5,337 bases of DNA from Bacteroidales bacterium (lineage in GTDB: Bacteria; Bacteroidota; Bacteroidia; Bacteroidales; JAAUTT01), in NCBI GenBank assembly GCA_025350365.1, contig JANXXY010000233.1, positions 1 through 5,337 on the forward strand. Direction: 5' to 3'. This document shows positions 1 to 5,337 of the stretch, piece after piece. The notes beneath the pieces were generated by a model. The model ran no database searches, was not told the origin of the DNA, and saw only the letters and a program-made list of their open reading frames with translations. The number at the start of each line of letters is the position of its first letter. Positions within the stretch are counted from its first letter, which is position 1. The translations under genes were made by a program, and so were the position numbers.

Positions 1-1
1 C

Positions 2-661
2 TCTTATATGCTAAATAATAAGGATCTATGGCAACCTTTATCTGCCAATTACCCCTTAGCAAACCTTATTTCGCAAGAAATTGTTGGAGAAATTGAAAAG
101 GCGATTGAGGGTTTACCCGATCAGTGCCGTGAAGTTTTCAGCTTGAGTCGTTTCGAAGAGCTATCGTACGATGAGATTGCATTGGAGGGCGAAGCCTATT
201 TTGATGTTTATAAAAATGCTCAAAAGCCATTTTTTGTAAAAACATCAGGCATTACTGTAAAAGTAATAGGAACAGCATTTAATGTGAAAGCTTATCCTGA
301 CGAAAAAACAATTGAGACAACAGTTGAGCGTGGACTGGTACAAGTATTCAGCAATGTATCAGTAGAAAAAACTAATGAAAGAGTATTTCTGCATCCCAAA
401 CAAAAAGCTACATATATAAAAGGTAGAATAGATGTAAATGAGGTAAAAAACACAAACATTTCTGTATCTGGTATTGGAAAACAAAAAAAGGAGGTGGTTA
501 AAGCGAATTCTTTAGTCATCAATAATGATGTGGTAACAAAATATGTGACTTCATGGAAGGATACCAGATGGATTATTGAAAGTGAGCAATTAATAGATTT
601 AGCCGTAAAAATTGAACGGCGATACAATGTAAAAATTGATTTTTACGATTCAAAGGTATAA
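2..661 (+). pseudogene. ECF sigma factor tail fused in frame to a truncated FecR anti-sigma factor
   Basis: One open frame joins parts of two proteins that are normally encoded by adjacent genes. Residues 1-58, counted from the ATG at 8, match the linker and the start of region 4 of a Bacteroidota ECF sigma-70 factor: the stretch EKAIEGLPDQCREVF, then SRFEELSYDEIA. The match stops where the recognition helix of the helix-turn-helix should begin. From residue 59 (LEGEAYFDV) the protein is FecR-like: the second half of the periplasmic FecR domain, with VKVIGTAFNVKAYPDE, then the start of the C-terminal DUF4974-like domain (WKD at 183-185, ERRYNVKI at 203-210). It ends abruptly after residue 217. 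The sigma recognition helix, the FecR cytoplasmic anti-sigma region, its membrane segment and half of its FecR domain are all missing. A DNA-binding fragment fused directly to a periplasmic fold makes no topological sense, so I call this a deletion remnant. The frame stays open to the left edge, so the ATG at 8 is probably internal and sigma region 2 may lie outside the window. A real fusion protein is possible but unlikely. Confidence 0.8.
176..190 (+). other. Deletion junction between the sigma and FecR segments
   Basis: Protein similarity switches from sigma region 4 (ending DEIA, last codon 179-181) to FecR (starting LEGEAYF, first codon 182-184) with no spacer and no frame change. The order sigma then FecR is the usual gene order in Bacteroidota, so one internal deletion would explain it. 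Judging from typical family lengths, such a deletion would have removed several hundred bases. This is inferred from remembered family sequences, so the breakpoint could be off by a few codons. Confidence 0.6.
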
Positions 662-833
662 TCATTATGGCGATGCAATTGAAATAATTGAAAAAAATAT
701 AATCAACAAGCAGCAAAATATTCAAATATCTAAGTATAAATACGATAAAAATGGGAACTGGACATTTTTATCTGAATATAAAAATCAAAATCCTAAAAAT
801 TTAATTACCAGAGAGTTGAAATATTACAAATAA
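654..833 (+). pseudogene. C-terminal remnant of a YD-repeat-like protein
   Basis: A reading frame ending at TAA 831-833 encodes about 59 residues resembling the end of Bacteroidota proteins with YD-like repeats: YNHYGDAIEI, then KYKYDKNGNWTFL, then ITRELKYY at the C-terminus. The frame can be opened at ATG 636, but its first six codons overlap the FecR fragment and are simply FecR sequence read in another frame, so that start is not convincing. There is no signal peptide and no complete repeat array, as expected if the 5' part of the gene was lost. This piece looks clearly more AT-rich than the sigma and FecR pieces before it, which suggests a different origin. The family assignment comes from the short YDKNGNW-type motif only. 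A small free-standing gene is the alternative. Confidence 0.5.
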
Positions 834-989
834 AATTTATGTCGTGAACTAAGTAATCAAAAATGACTCGGAAAAATTCCTGTATCTTTGGCTACAATAG
901 ATATAACACCGCGCCCAAGAAACTTTGATTCAGCAGCATTATAAAGTCACTTTGTATTTTCCTCTAGAAAAGGCAATATAGCTATATGT
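834..989. other. Intergenic segment between gene debris and the FAD gene
   Basis: About 155 nt without a supportable gene, apart from the promoter-like motif at 883-890. Short open stretches exist on both strands, roughly 25-30 codons each: on the + strand a stretch ending at a TAA near 939, and on the - strand one ending at a TGA near 862. They could be further gene scraps, but at this length in AT-rich DNA an open frame is not significant. Confidence 0.5.
883..890 (+). promoter_or_regulatory. Orphan Bacteroidota-type -7 promoter motif
   Basis: TATCTTTG matches the Bacteroidota -7 consensus TAnnTTTG exactly. I see no clear TTG/TTTG -33 element about 19-21 nt upstream. No + strand gene follows: the next kilobase is the 3' part of the oppositely oriented FAD gene. 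It may be the leftover promoter of a lost gene, or a chance match in AT-rich DNA. Confidence 0.25.
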
Positions 990-1004
990 TTAACCACATA
1001 TAGC
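981..1004 (-). terminator. Hairpin overlapping the FAD gene stop codon
   Basis: GCTATATGT (981-989) and ACATATAGC (996-1004) form a perfect 9-bp stem around a 6-nt loop that holds the TAA stop of the FAD gene (990-992). The left arm in the - strand reading is the gene's last sense codons. After the stem the - strand continues TATATTGCCTTTTC, which has only a short, interrupted T run. This makes it a weak or imperfect intrinsic terminator at the end of the three-gene operon. It could also act mainly as an mRNA 3'-end stabiliser. Confidence 0.4.
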
Positions 1005-2546
1005 CAACGCCACTTTTTCTGCTGCATTTTCGCCATCCATGGCTGATGACACAATCCCGCCCGCATAACCCGCTCCCTCACCGCAAGGGAAAAGACCTTT
1101 TATTTGTGGATGTTGCATGGTTTCGTAATCTCGCGGGACACGAACCGGAGATGATGTGCGCGATTCTACTCCTGCAATATATGCCTCGTGTGTTAAGAAA
1201 CCGGGCATTTTCTTGTCGAAATGAACAAATGCTTCCTGCAGACGCCTTGAGATCGCTTCAGGTAACCACTGGTGTATAGGAGATGATGAAACACCCGGAG
1301 TATACGAGCTTTCAGGAAGGTTTGTTGAAACTCGTTTCTGAACAAAATCGGTTAACCGTTGAGCAGGTGCTATTTGTCCGCCGGTACTGTTTTGTTTGGC
1401 AAGCTTTTCTAAATTTTGTTGATAATGTAATCCGGCTAACACGCCAAATTGTTGATAATTTGCTACATCTGCGAGTTGTATTTCTACAACCATTCCCGAA
1501 TTGGCAAATGGAGTATGGCGTTTGGATGACGACATCCCATTCACAACCATCTCATCCGGCGATGTTGCTGATGGCACAATATACCCACCGGGACACATGC
1601 AAAATGAATAAACTCCGCGTCCATCAACCTGTGTTACGAGGCTATATGATGCAGCCGGCAAATATTTATTTCGCGATTTGCTTTGATATTGAATGCTGTC
1701 AATCAATTCCTGAGGATGTTCCACCCGAACGCCCATCGCAAATGGTTTTGCTTCAAGCAAAATTTGCTTCCGTTGAAACAACTCGTAAATATCACGTGCA
1801 GAATGTCCGGTTGCCAAAATTACAGCTTCAGATTCAATGGTTTCTCCATTCTGAATAATAATTCCTTTCACGCGTCCATTATTTATAAGAAGGTCGGTAA
1901 GTTTTGTTTCAAAATGAATGGAACCTCCGCAATCAATGATAGTCTGACGTATGTGTTTAATAATTTCGGGCAATAAATCGGTTCCTATATGTGGGTGCGA
2001 CTCATACAAGATATTCTGGTCGGCCCCATGTGAATAAAGGATCTGAAGAATACGATCGGTATTTCCTCGTTTGTTAGAACGGGTGTAAAGTTTTCCATCA
2101 GAGAAAGTGCCGGCACCGCCTTCTCCAAAACAATAATTTGATTCGGGATTAATCTGATGTTCCCTGCTGATGAGGGCTATATCGCGTTTACGCGCACTCA
2201 CATCTTTGCCTCGTTCAATTACAAACGGCTGAATACCAAGCTCAATTAACCGCAATGCAGCAAATAGCCCTGCTGGTCCGGATCCTACCACAATAACCCT
2301 CTTTTTACCTGATACATTCTGATAGTGAAATTGATATTTAAGATCAACCGGATTTTCTCCAATAAAAACTGAAAGTTTGAGGTTTATTTTGATATCGCGT
2401 TGCCTGGCATCGATGGACTTTTTAACGATACGAAAAGCTGTGATATCAATCGGATCAATGTTAAGGTTTATTGCAATTGCCTTTCGGAGGGGAATCTCTT
2501 CAGAGGCCGTTTGCGGAGAAACAACAAGTTGAATTTCTTTTATCAT
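990..2546 (-). CDS. FAD-dependent dehydrogenase, COG2509-like
   Basis: A 518-residue, apparently full-length member of the conserved 'uncharacterised FAD-dependent dehydrogenase' family (COG2509-like), predicted to be a cytoplasmic flavoprotein oxidoreductase. Residues 1-75 form a small N-terminal alpha/beta domain typical of this family. The Rossmann FAD-binding site is at 84-113: VIVVGSGPAG (glycines 88, 90, 93) and E111, which should contact the adenosine ribose. FGEGGAGTFSDGKL (140-153) is a family hallmark near the flavin. ILATGHSARD is the usual second dinucleotide-fold strand motif. CGEGAGYAGGIVSSAMDG (488-505) closes the FAD pocket. Several cysteines occur (for example FCMCPGG), but no iron-sulfur cluster motif is evident. 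The substrate is unknown. The ATG at 2546 follows the porT stop by 9 nt, so translation is probably coupled and the gene is expressed as the last gene of the operon. There is no frameshift or truncation. Confidence 0.92.
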   Translation of the reverse strand: MIKEIQLVVSPQTASEEIPLRKAIAINLNIDPIDITAFRIVKKSIDARQRDIKINLKLSVFIGENPVDLKYQFHYQNVSGKKRVIVVGSGPAGLFAALRLIELGIQPFVIERGKDVSARKRDIALISREHQINPESNYCFGEGGAGTFSDGKLYTRSNKRGNTDRILQILYSHGADQNILYESHPHIGTDLLPEIIKHIRQTIIDCGGSIHFETKLTDLLINNGRVKGIIIQNGETIESEAVILATGHSARDIYELFQRKQILLEAKPFAMGVRVEHPQELIDSIQYQSKSRNKYLPAASYSLVTQVDGRGVYSFCMCPGGYIVPSATSPDEMVVNGMSSSKRHTPFANSGMVVEIQLADVANYQQFGVLAGLHYQQNLEKLAKQNSTGGQIAPAQRLTDFVQKRVSTNLPESSYTPGVSSSPIHQWLPEAISRRLQEAFVHFDKKMPGFLTHEAYIAGVESRTSSPVRVPRDYETMQHPQIKGLFPCGEGAGYAGGIVSSAMDGENAAEKVALAICG

Positions 2547-2555
2547 GAAATTTTT

Positions 2556-3254
2556 TTATTCGAAAAAAAACGACACCATGAATAACATCGAATTCAAACG
2601 ATCGATGGAATTCTGGAACAACATATTAGTAGAAGTGCGGGGTTTTATCATATTTCTAAAACCGTATGAGACTTTAAATTCTGTTGAAAATTTAAAATAT
2701 GGAAGATAAAAATCTAAACCGGTACCGGCTTCGTAATAATAATCAAACTCTTTCAAGTCGAGGTATATATTATTGTCTTCGCTAAAGGTTTTTGCCAGAT
2801 CGTAACGGCAATTAATACCGCTAATTAAATAAGGTCGAACGTTGTTAAGTCGTTTCCCTTTATACTTCAATAACAAGGGGAATTCCAGAAAGTTCGATTC
2901 CAGTTTCTGCTGACCATGTTCAATAAGTTTATTTTTTTTAAAGAAATTTAGATTACGCTGACCAAATGAAATTCCGGGAAGAAACCGAAGATCGAAATAA
3001 TCGCCCAATCGATAGTTTGAGACAATCTGAATATGAAACCCTACCGATGGTGCACTTACATCAGCAAGTACTGAATCCTTGGAAAAGCTTTGGAAATTGG
3101 GTTTTACAATAAAATCCATGGTATTTAGTCCCAAACAAAAACCAAAATGAATGGGATGGTCGTCATGCGTGGAATAGTTTAAAACCTTGGCTTTTTGTCC
3201 GGATACCGTGGCAAAAAGCATCAATGAAAGGGTTATGGAAAGTAATAGCTTCAA
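2556..3254 (-). CDS. porT: PorT/SprT-family type IX secretion outer-membrane protein
   Basis: A 232-residue protein with an N-terminal signal peptide (residues 1-19, charged K2 then a Leu-rich core, likely cleavage before Q20), followed by a beta-barrel of alternating polar and aromatic strands that ends in aromatic residues (FMVSFFFE). The motifs HFGFCLGLNTMDF, YFDLRFLPGISFGQRNL and LEFPLLLKYKGKR are what I expect of PorT in Porphyromonas and SprT in Flavobacterium, outer-membrane proteins required for type IX secretion and, in gliding species, motility. Its position next to ubiE supports this, an arrangement I recall for porT/sprT in this phylum. Only a TTG (3252-3254) gives a complete signal peptide. 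The next in-frame ATG (residue 12) would cut the peptide in half, so TTG is the likely start. No strong Shine-Dalgarno sequence precedes it, which is normal here. A generic OMP_b-brl barrel of other function is the alternative. Confidence 0.87.
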   Translation of the reverse strand: MKLLLSITLSLMLFATVSGQKAKVLNYSTHDDHPIHFGFCLGLNTMDFIVKPNFQSFSKDSVLADVSAPSVGFHIQIVSNYRLGDYFDLRFLPGISFGQRNLNFFKKNKLIEHGQQKLESNFLEFPLLLKYKGKRLNNVRPYLISGINCRYDLAKTFSEDNNIYLDLKEFDYYYEAGTGLDFYLPYFKFSTEFKVSYGFRNMIKPRTSTNMLFQNSIDRLNSMLFMVSFFFE

Positions 3255-3309
3255 CTTGTTATTTTCAACAAAACGTTAGGGATCGGATAATATTGCTGTT
3301 GATCGGAAT

Positions 3310-4032
3310 CTAGCGGGCTTTTTCACCGGTATAAATGGATGCTATTCCAAAAGTAAGCGGTCGATTTTTAAGCTTACTAAATCCGGCATTTTTCATGTAT
3401 TCGAGGAATCGTTCGCCATCTGGAAACGCATTAACCGATTCGGGTAAATACGAGTAGGCTCTGCTATCTTTCGAGAACATTTTTCCAAAGAGAGGAACAA
3501 TTTTGAAAAAATAAAAATGATATATTGATTTGAAAAAGCAGTTTTGAGGTTGGGAAAATTCAAGAATTACAGCTTTCCCCCCGGGAGTTAGAATGCGAAA
3601 AATTTCATTTAAACCCATCTGAAGGTTCTCGAAATTCCGCACACCAAATGCCGCCATGGCAGCATCAAAAGATTGATCGGTAAATTGTAGTTGCTCCGAG
3701 TCTCCTTTTACAAACTTAATAATAGTGGACTTTCCGGCTTTCTCTATTTTTTTTTGAGCAAAAACCAGCATTTCTTCCGAAATATCTATTCCAACAATTT
3801 CCGATGGGCTAAGTTTTAACGCAGCTAAGGCGAGGTCGCCCGTACCAGTGGCTATATCCAATATTCGTTTAGGTTGAAGCGGTGTGAGTTCTCCGATTGC
3901 CTTTCTTCGCCATATTTTATCGATGCCCATCGACAAAAAATGATTTAAAAAATCGTATCGGTATGCAATATTATCAAACATTTCCGCTACCTGTTCCTTT
4001 TTACTTCCTTCTGAACGATATGGTTTAATCAT
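3310..4032 (-). CDS. ubiE: Demethylmenaquinone methyltransferase, UbiE/MenG family
   Basis: A class I S-adenosylmethionine methyltransferase that adds the C-methyl group to demethylmenaquinol, the last step of menaquinone synthesis. In Bacteroidota, which make menaquinone rather than ubiquinone, menG would be the better functional name. Numbered from the ATG at 4032 (240 residues, normal family length): the N-terminal VAEMFDNIAYRYDFLNHFLS signature region (15-34), SAM motif I DIATGTGD (59-66), the acidic residue ending beta-2 (D83), GDSEQL (110-115), FGVRNF (129-134), and the family-specific YSYLPESVNAFPDGERF (193-209). Every diagnostic motif is present and the frame is intact. A TTG directly upstream (4033-4035) could add one residue, but the ATG is the more likely start. 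It is the first gene of the leftward operon and lies 55 nt upstream of porT. The protein is expected to be cytoplasmic or peripheral at the inner membrane. Confidence 0.95.
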   Translation of the reverse strand: MIKPYRSEGSKKEQVAEMFDNIAYRYDFLNHFLSMGIDKIWRRKAIGELTPLQPKRILDIATGTGDLALAALKLSPSEIVGIDISEEMLVFAQKKIEKAGKSTIIKFVKGDSEQLQFTDQSFDAAMAAFGVRNFENLQMGLNEIFRILTPGGKAVILEFSQPQNCFFKSIYHFYFFKIVPLFGKMFSKDSRAYSYLPESVNAFPDGERFLEYMKNAGFSKLKNRPLTFGIASIYTGEKAR

Positions 4033-4082
4033 CAATTTTTTTTTATCAGGCGAAGTAAATTATTCTTTTCGTAAAACGCTAA

Positions 4083-4112
4083 CAAAACTTATTGAAAGTG
4101 TTAACATATCAA
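4083..4112 (-). promoter_or_regulatory. Candidate promoter of the ubiE operon
   Basis: Read on the - strand, TTG (4112-4110) is followed after 18 nt by TAAGTTTTG (4091-4083), a near match to the Bacteroidota -33 TTG / -7 TAnnTTTG pattern. Transcription would start near 4076, giving a leader of about 45 nt before the ATG at 4032. The match is imperfect and the region is AT-rich, so this is tentative. Confidence 0.3.
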
Positions 4113-4154
4113 TTACCGCTACAATTTTTTATTATTTAAAAATGCTTTTATAAC

Positions 4155-4188
4155 TCAATTTTATTTCTCCAAAATTGACAATAATTGT
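4155..4188. repeat. Two adjoining small inverted repeats in the divergent spacer
   Basis: TCAATTTT (4155-4162) and AAAATTGA (4171-4178) form a perfect 8-bp inverted repeat with an 8-nt spacer. It is followed directly by ACAAT-A-ATTGT (4178-4188), a 5-bp palindrome around one base. Placed between two divergent genes, they could be operator half-sites. In DNA this AT-rich, chance occurrence is also likely. Confidence 0.3.
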
Positions 4189-4345
4189 AAAGTATTAATT
4201 TATGCATTTAATTTTCAGTAGCTTGAACATAATGGAATTAATACTGTTTTGATATAAATCTCAAGTACTGGATGATTATTGTTTTAATAAAATGTCTTAT
4301 TGAAGATAAAAGGGGATAGCATACTGTAAACTAATATATAATTCT

Positions 4346-5131
4346 ATGAACAAAATAAACTTGATTTTTTTGCGACATGTGATTTTACTTCTATTCCCGT
4401 TTTTATTTATTGCCAGCAGTTGTGTCACAAAAACACATAAAACAATGGAGGAAACTTTTGATGCTGATGTTCTGGGTACTCCCCCACCACAGTTTCCCCC
4501 ACCCAATCCACCAGCGGATGCATTAGTATGGACTCAAACGTATACACAGCCGATGGTAGTTGAACGACCAGGGGGAGGTAAGTGGGTACATATCAATATT
4601 AAAGAAAATTATTTTACACGTAATTCCGCTCATGTGCTTCAATCATATACGGAAGCGTTTACAATGGGTGTAAAAGGAGGTATTCGTGGAAGTTTTACGC
4701 TTCGTTTGGTTGGCTCTGGTATCGCGTACGTATTTCTATATTCAGTTCAGGGGGAAAATTTGGAGACAAGTCCTATAGGTGGATATGAGGTTCGTGAGGG
4801 GATTGGAAGTGCCGATGTTGCCTATTTGCGGAGCAACAGCGTTCCTGAAAATTTCAGTAATCCGTTTCCATCTCCCGGTGGTATCTTTTTATCCGGTTAT
4901 AAGGCGGGACAAACGCTTAATTTTACGTGGTCTATCAACCAACAAGGGCCCTTCCTTTATATGAATGTATCTCCGGGAGGTAGTGCCCCACCCCTGGATA
5001 TTCCAATTATTAAAGGTAAAAATGGAGTGAGCAACATTCCAATACAAAAAATAATGTTTATCATCACTGCCTATGAATGGCAAAAAAATACATCGTTGTT
5101 TGTTGATGATATTAAAATTGAAGAGTACTAA
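4346..5131 (+). CDS. Secreted lipoprotein of unknown function, probable beta-sandwich fold
   Basis: I do not recognise a named family. The 261-residue product begins with a lipoprotein signal peptide: a charged start, a hydrophobic core over about residues 12-23 (ILLLFPFLFIAS), and a lipobox ASSC with the lipidated cysteine at 26. The acidic run that directs Bacteroidota lipoproteins to the cell surface is not seen right after the cysteine (VTKTHK follows), so a periplasm-facing anchor is the simpler guess. A Pro-rich stretch (PPPQFPPPNPP, 46-56) follows. The rest, about 60-261, is rich in Gly, aromatic and alternating beta residues, and ends in FVDDIKIEEY. The FD..VLGTPP-type beginning and the VDD-I-I-type end recall concanavalin A-like or carbohydrate-binding jelly-roll domains of secreted proteins. 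No catalytic motif is visible, so binding, structural and enzymatic roles all remain open. The ATG at 4346 gives a complete signal peptide. It is divergent from the ubiE operon and followed by a probable terminator. Confidence 0.8.
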   Translation: MNKINLIFLRHVILLLFPFLFIASSCVTKTHKTMEETFDADVLGTPPPQFPPPNPPADALVWTQTYTQPMVVERPGGGKWVHINIKENYFTRNSAHVLQSYTEAFTMGVKGGIRGSFTLRLVGSGIAYVFLYSVQGENLETSPIGGYEVREGIGSADVAYLRSNSVPENFSNPFPSPGGIFLSGYKAGQTLNFTWSINQQGPFLYMNVSPGGSAPPLDIPIIKGKNGVSNIPIQKIMFIITAYEWQKNTSLFVDDIKIEEY

Positions 5132-5186
5132 ATTTAGGCACAGTCACTTATATACTCGTTTATTTTTAGATTAGAGTTTGTTTTAA

Positions 5187-5337
5187 CAAATAAGAAAAAG
5201 TTCCGTCTGTGAAAGGTTGAACCTTTTTTGGTTGTTGTTTAAGGTTGTAGTGGTTTATTACGGTGGATCTGCTCTGTCGTTTGCTCAAGGATGGCTGCCT
5301 GAAAACTTGTCAAACAGAATTACACCTGCTAAAAGCA
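5187..5337 (+). other. Short open frame running off the right edge
   Basis: This frame is open from just after a TAA at 5184-5186 to the window end. From about 5235 it reads like plausible protein (LFKVVVVYYGGSALSFAQGW, then LPENLSNRITPAKS), but it has no ATG and I recognise no family. A second + strand frame starting at about 5256 is also open to the edge, which weakens the case for either. It could be a truncated gene or gene remnant, or non-coding. Confidence 0.2.
5212..5229 (+). terminator. Probable weak intrinsic terminator after the lipoprotein gene
   Basis: AAAGG (5212-5216) and CCTTT (5222-5226) form a 5-bp stem with a 5-nt loop, and a run of six T (5224-5229) begins inside the second arm. 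It lies about 80 nt after the lipoprotein stop. The stem is short, so termination may be partial. A second AT-only inverted repeat, TTTGTT/AACAAA (5177-5190), lies upstream of it and is too unstable to call. Confidence 0.45.

Larger units (their letters stand above)
990..4032 (-). other. Probable three-gene operon ubiE-porT-FAD dehydrogenase
   Basis: The three genes share a strand, are separated by 55 nt and 9 nt, and show no internal terminator. A candidate promoter lies upstream of ubiE and a hairpin lies at the end of the FAD gene. The 55-nt ubiE-porT gap has no hairpin followed by a T run. Cotranscription is inferred from spacing only. Confidence 0.7.
4033..4345. other. AT-rich divergent intergenic region
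   Basis: About 310 nt between the outward-facing ubiE operon and the lipoprotein gene. I see no convincing gene in it. It should carry the promoters of both transcripts. For the + strand two weak candidates are visible: TTG (4185-4187) with TAATTTTC (4209-4216), and TTG (4223-4225) with TACTGTTTTG (4242-4251). Neither is an exact match, and either would give a leader of roughly 90-130 nt for the lipoprotein gene. Long A and T runs (for example 4036-4044) account for much of the composition. Confidence 0.55.

Noticed and set aside
292..627. - strand open frame opposite the FecR fragment
   Set aside because: The + strand reading matches FecR motifs clearly. The - strand product is low in information and resembles no family.
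2..661. The sigma-FecR fusion as a new one-component signalling protein
   Set aside because: It lacks the recognition helix, membrane segment and anti-sigma region, and it is truncated at its C-terminus, so decay explains it better than a new function.
1283..1858. Long + strand open frame (191 codons) opposite the FAD gene
   Set aside because: It lies wholly antisense to a well-supported conserved gene, and its translation shows no domain or signal. The same holds for the shorter + strand frames at 1046-1279, 1683-1976 and 2400-2585.
4033..4345. Small RNA or riboswitch in the divergent spacer
   Set aside because: Only short AT-only inverted repeats are visible. There is no GC stem, no conserved aptamer motif and no terminator.
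4297..4506. - strand frame overlapping the start of the lipoprotein gene
   Set aside because: It is antisense to the signal peptide and Pro-rich codons, and its Gly-rich start is just the complement of the CCC/CCA codons. No independent support.
4779..5083. Short frames on both strands inside the lipoprotein gene
   Set aside because: They are shadows of the lipoprotein coding frame, with no motif and no plausible start context.
1..5337. CRISPR array, transposon ends, tRNA/rRNA genes or a defence system
   Set aside because: No regularly spaced direct repeats, transposase, terminal inverted repeats, cloverleaf or rRNA-like stretch were seen, and no nuclease, methylase or toxin motif occurs in any supported gene.

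Overview
The window looks like chromosomal DNA from a Bacteroidota bacterium. The signs are a PorT/SprT-type outer-membrane protein (type IX secretion exists only in this phylum), fragments of the phylum's typical ECF-sigma/FecR pairs, a UbiE/MenG methyltransferase of the menaquinone pathway, AT-rich spacers, poor Shine-Dalgarno sequences and promoter-like TAnnTTTG motifs. The sequence does not support a genus.

Layout. (1) Positions 1-989 are a patch of gene debris on the + strand. The end of an ECF sigma factor (linker and first half of region 4) runs in frame into the middle of a FecR-type anti-sigma factor. The FecR part is cut short inside its C-terminal domain and is followed, in another frame, by the tail of a YD/'YDKNGNW'-type protein. 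A promoter-like motif with no gene behind it follows. (2) Positions 990-4032 hold three intact, closely spaced genes, all on the - strand and transcribed from right to left: ubiE/menG, porT, then a COG2509-like FAD-dependent dehydrogenase. Spacers are 55 and 9 nt, which suggests one operon, and a small hairpin overlaps the last stop codon. (3) Positions 4033-4345 are a roughly 310-nt AT-rich divergent intergenic region with candidate promoters and two small inverted repeats. (4) Positions 4346-5131 encode a secreted lipoprotein of unknown function on the + strand. (5) Positions 5132-5337 hold a probable weak terminator and a short open frame that runs off the window edge.

How the genes relate. 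UbiE/MenG performs the last methylation of menaquinone, the respiratory quinone in this phylum. PorT is an outer-membrane barrel needed for type IX secretion. The FAD protein is a conserved predicted oxidoreductase with no settled function. Sharing a transcript need not mean sharing a pathway. The lipoprotein is divergently transcribed and no functional link to the operon is visible.

I found no CRISPR array, tRNA, rRNA, insertion-sequence end or recognisable defence system. The most unusual item is the sigma-FecR fusion and the surrounding gene scraps. I interpret these as decay by deletion, or possibly an assembly chimera, rather than a new functional system.
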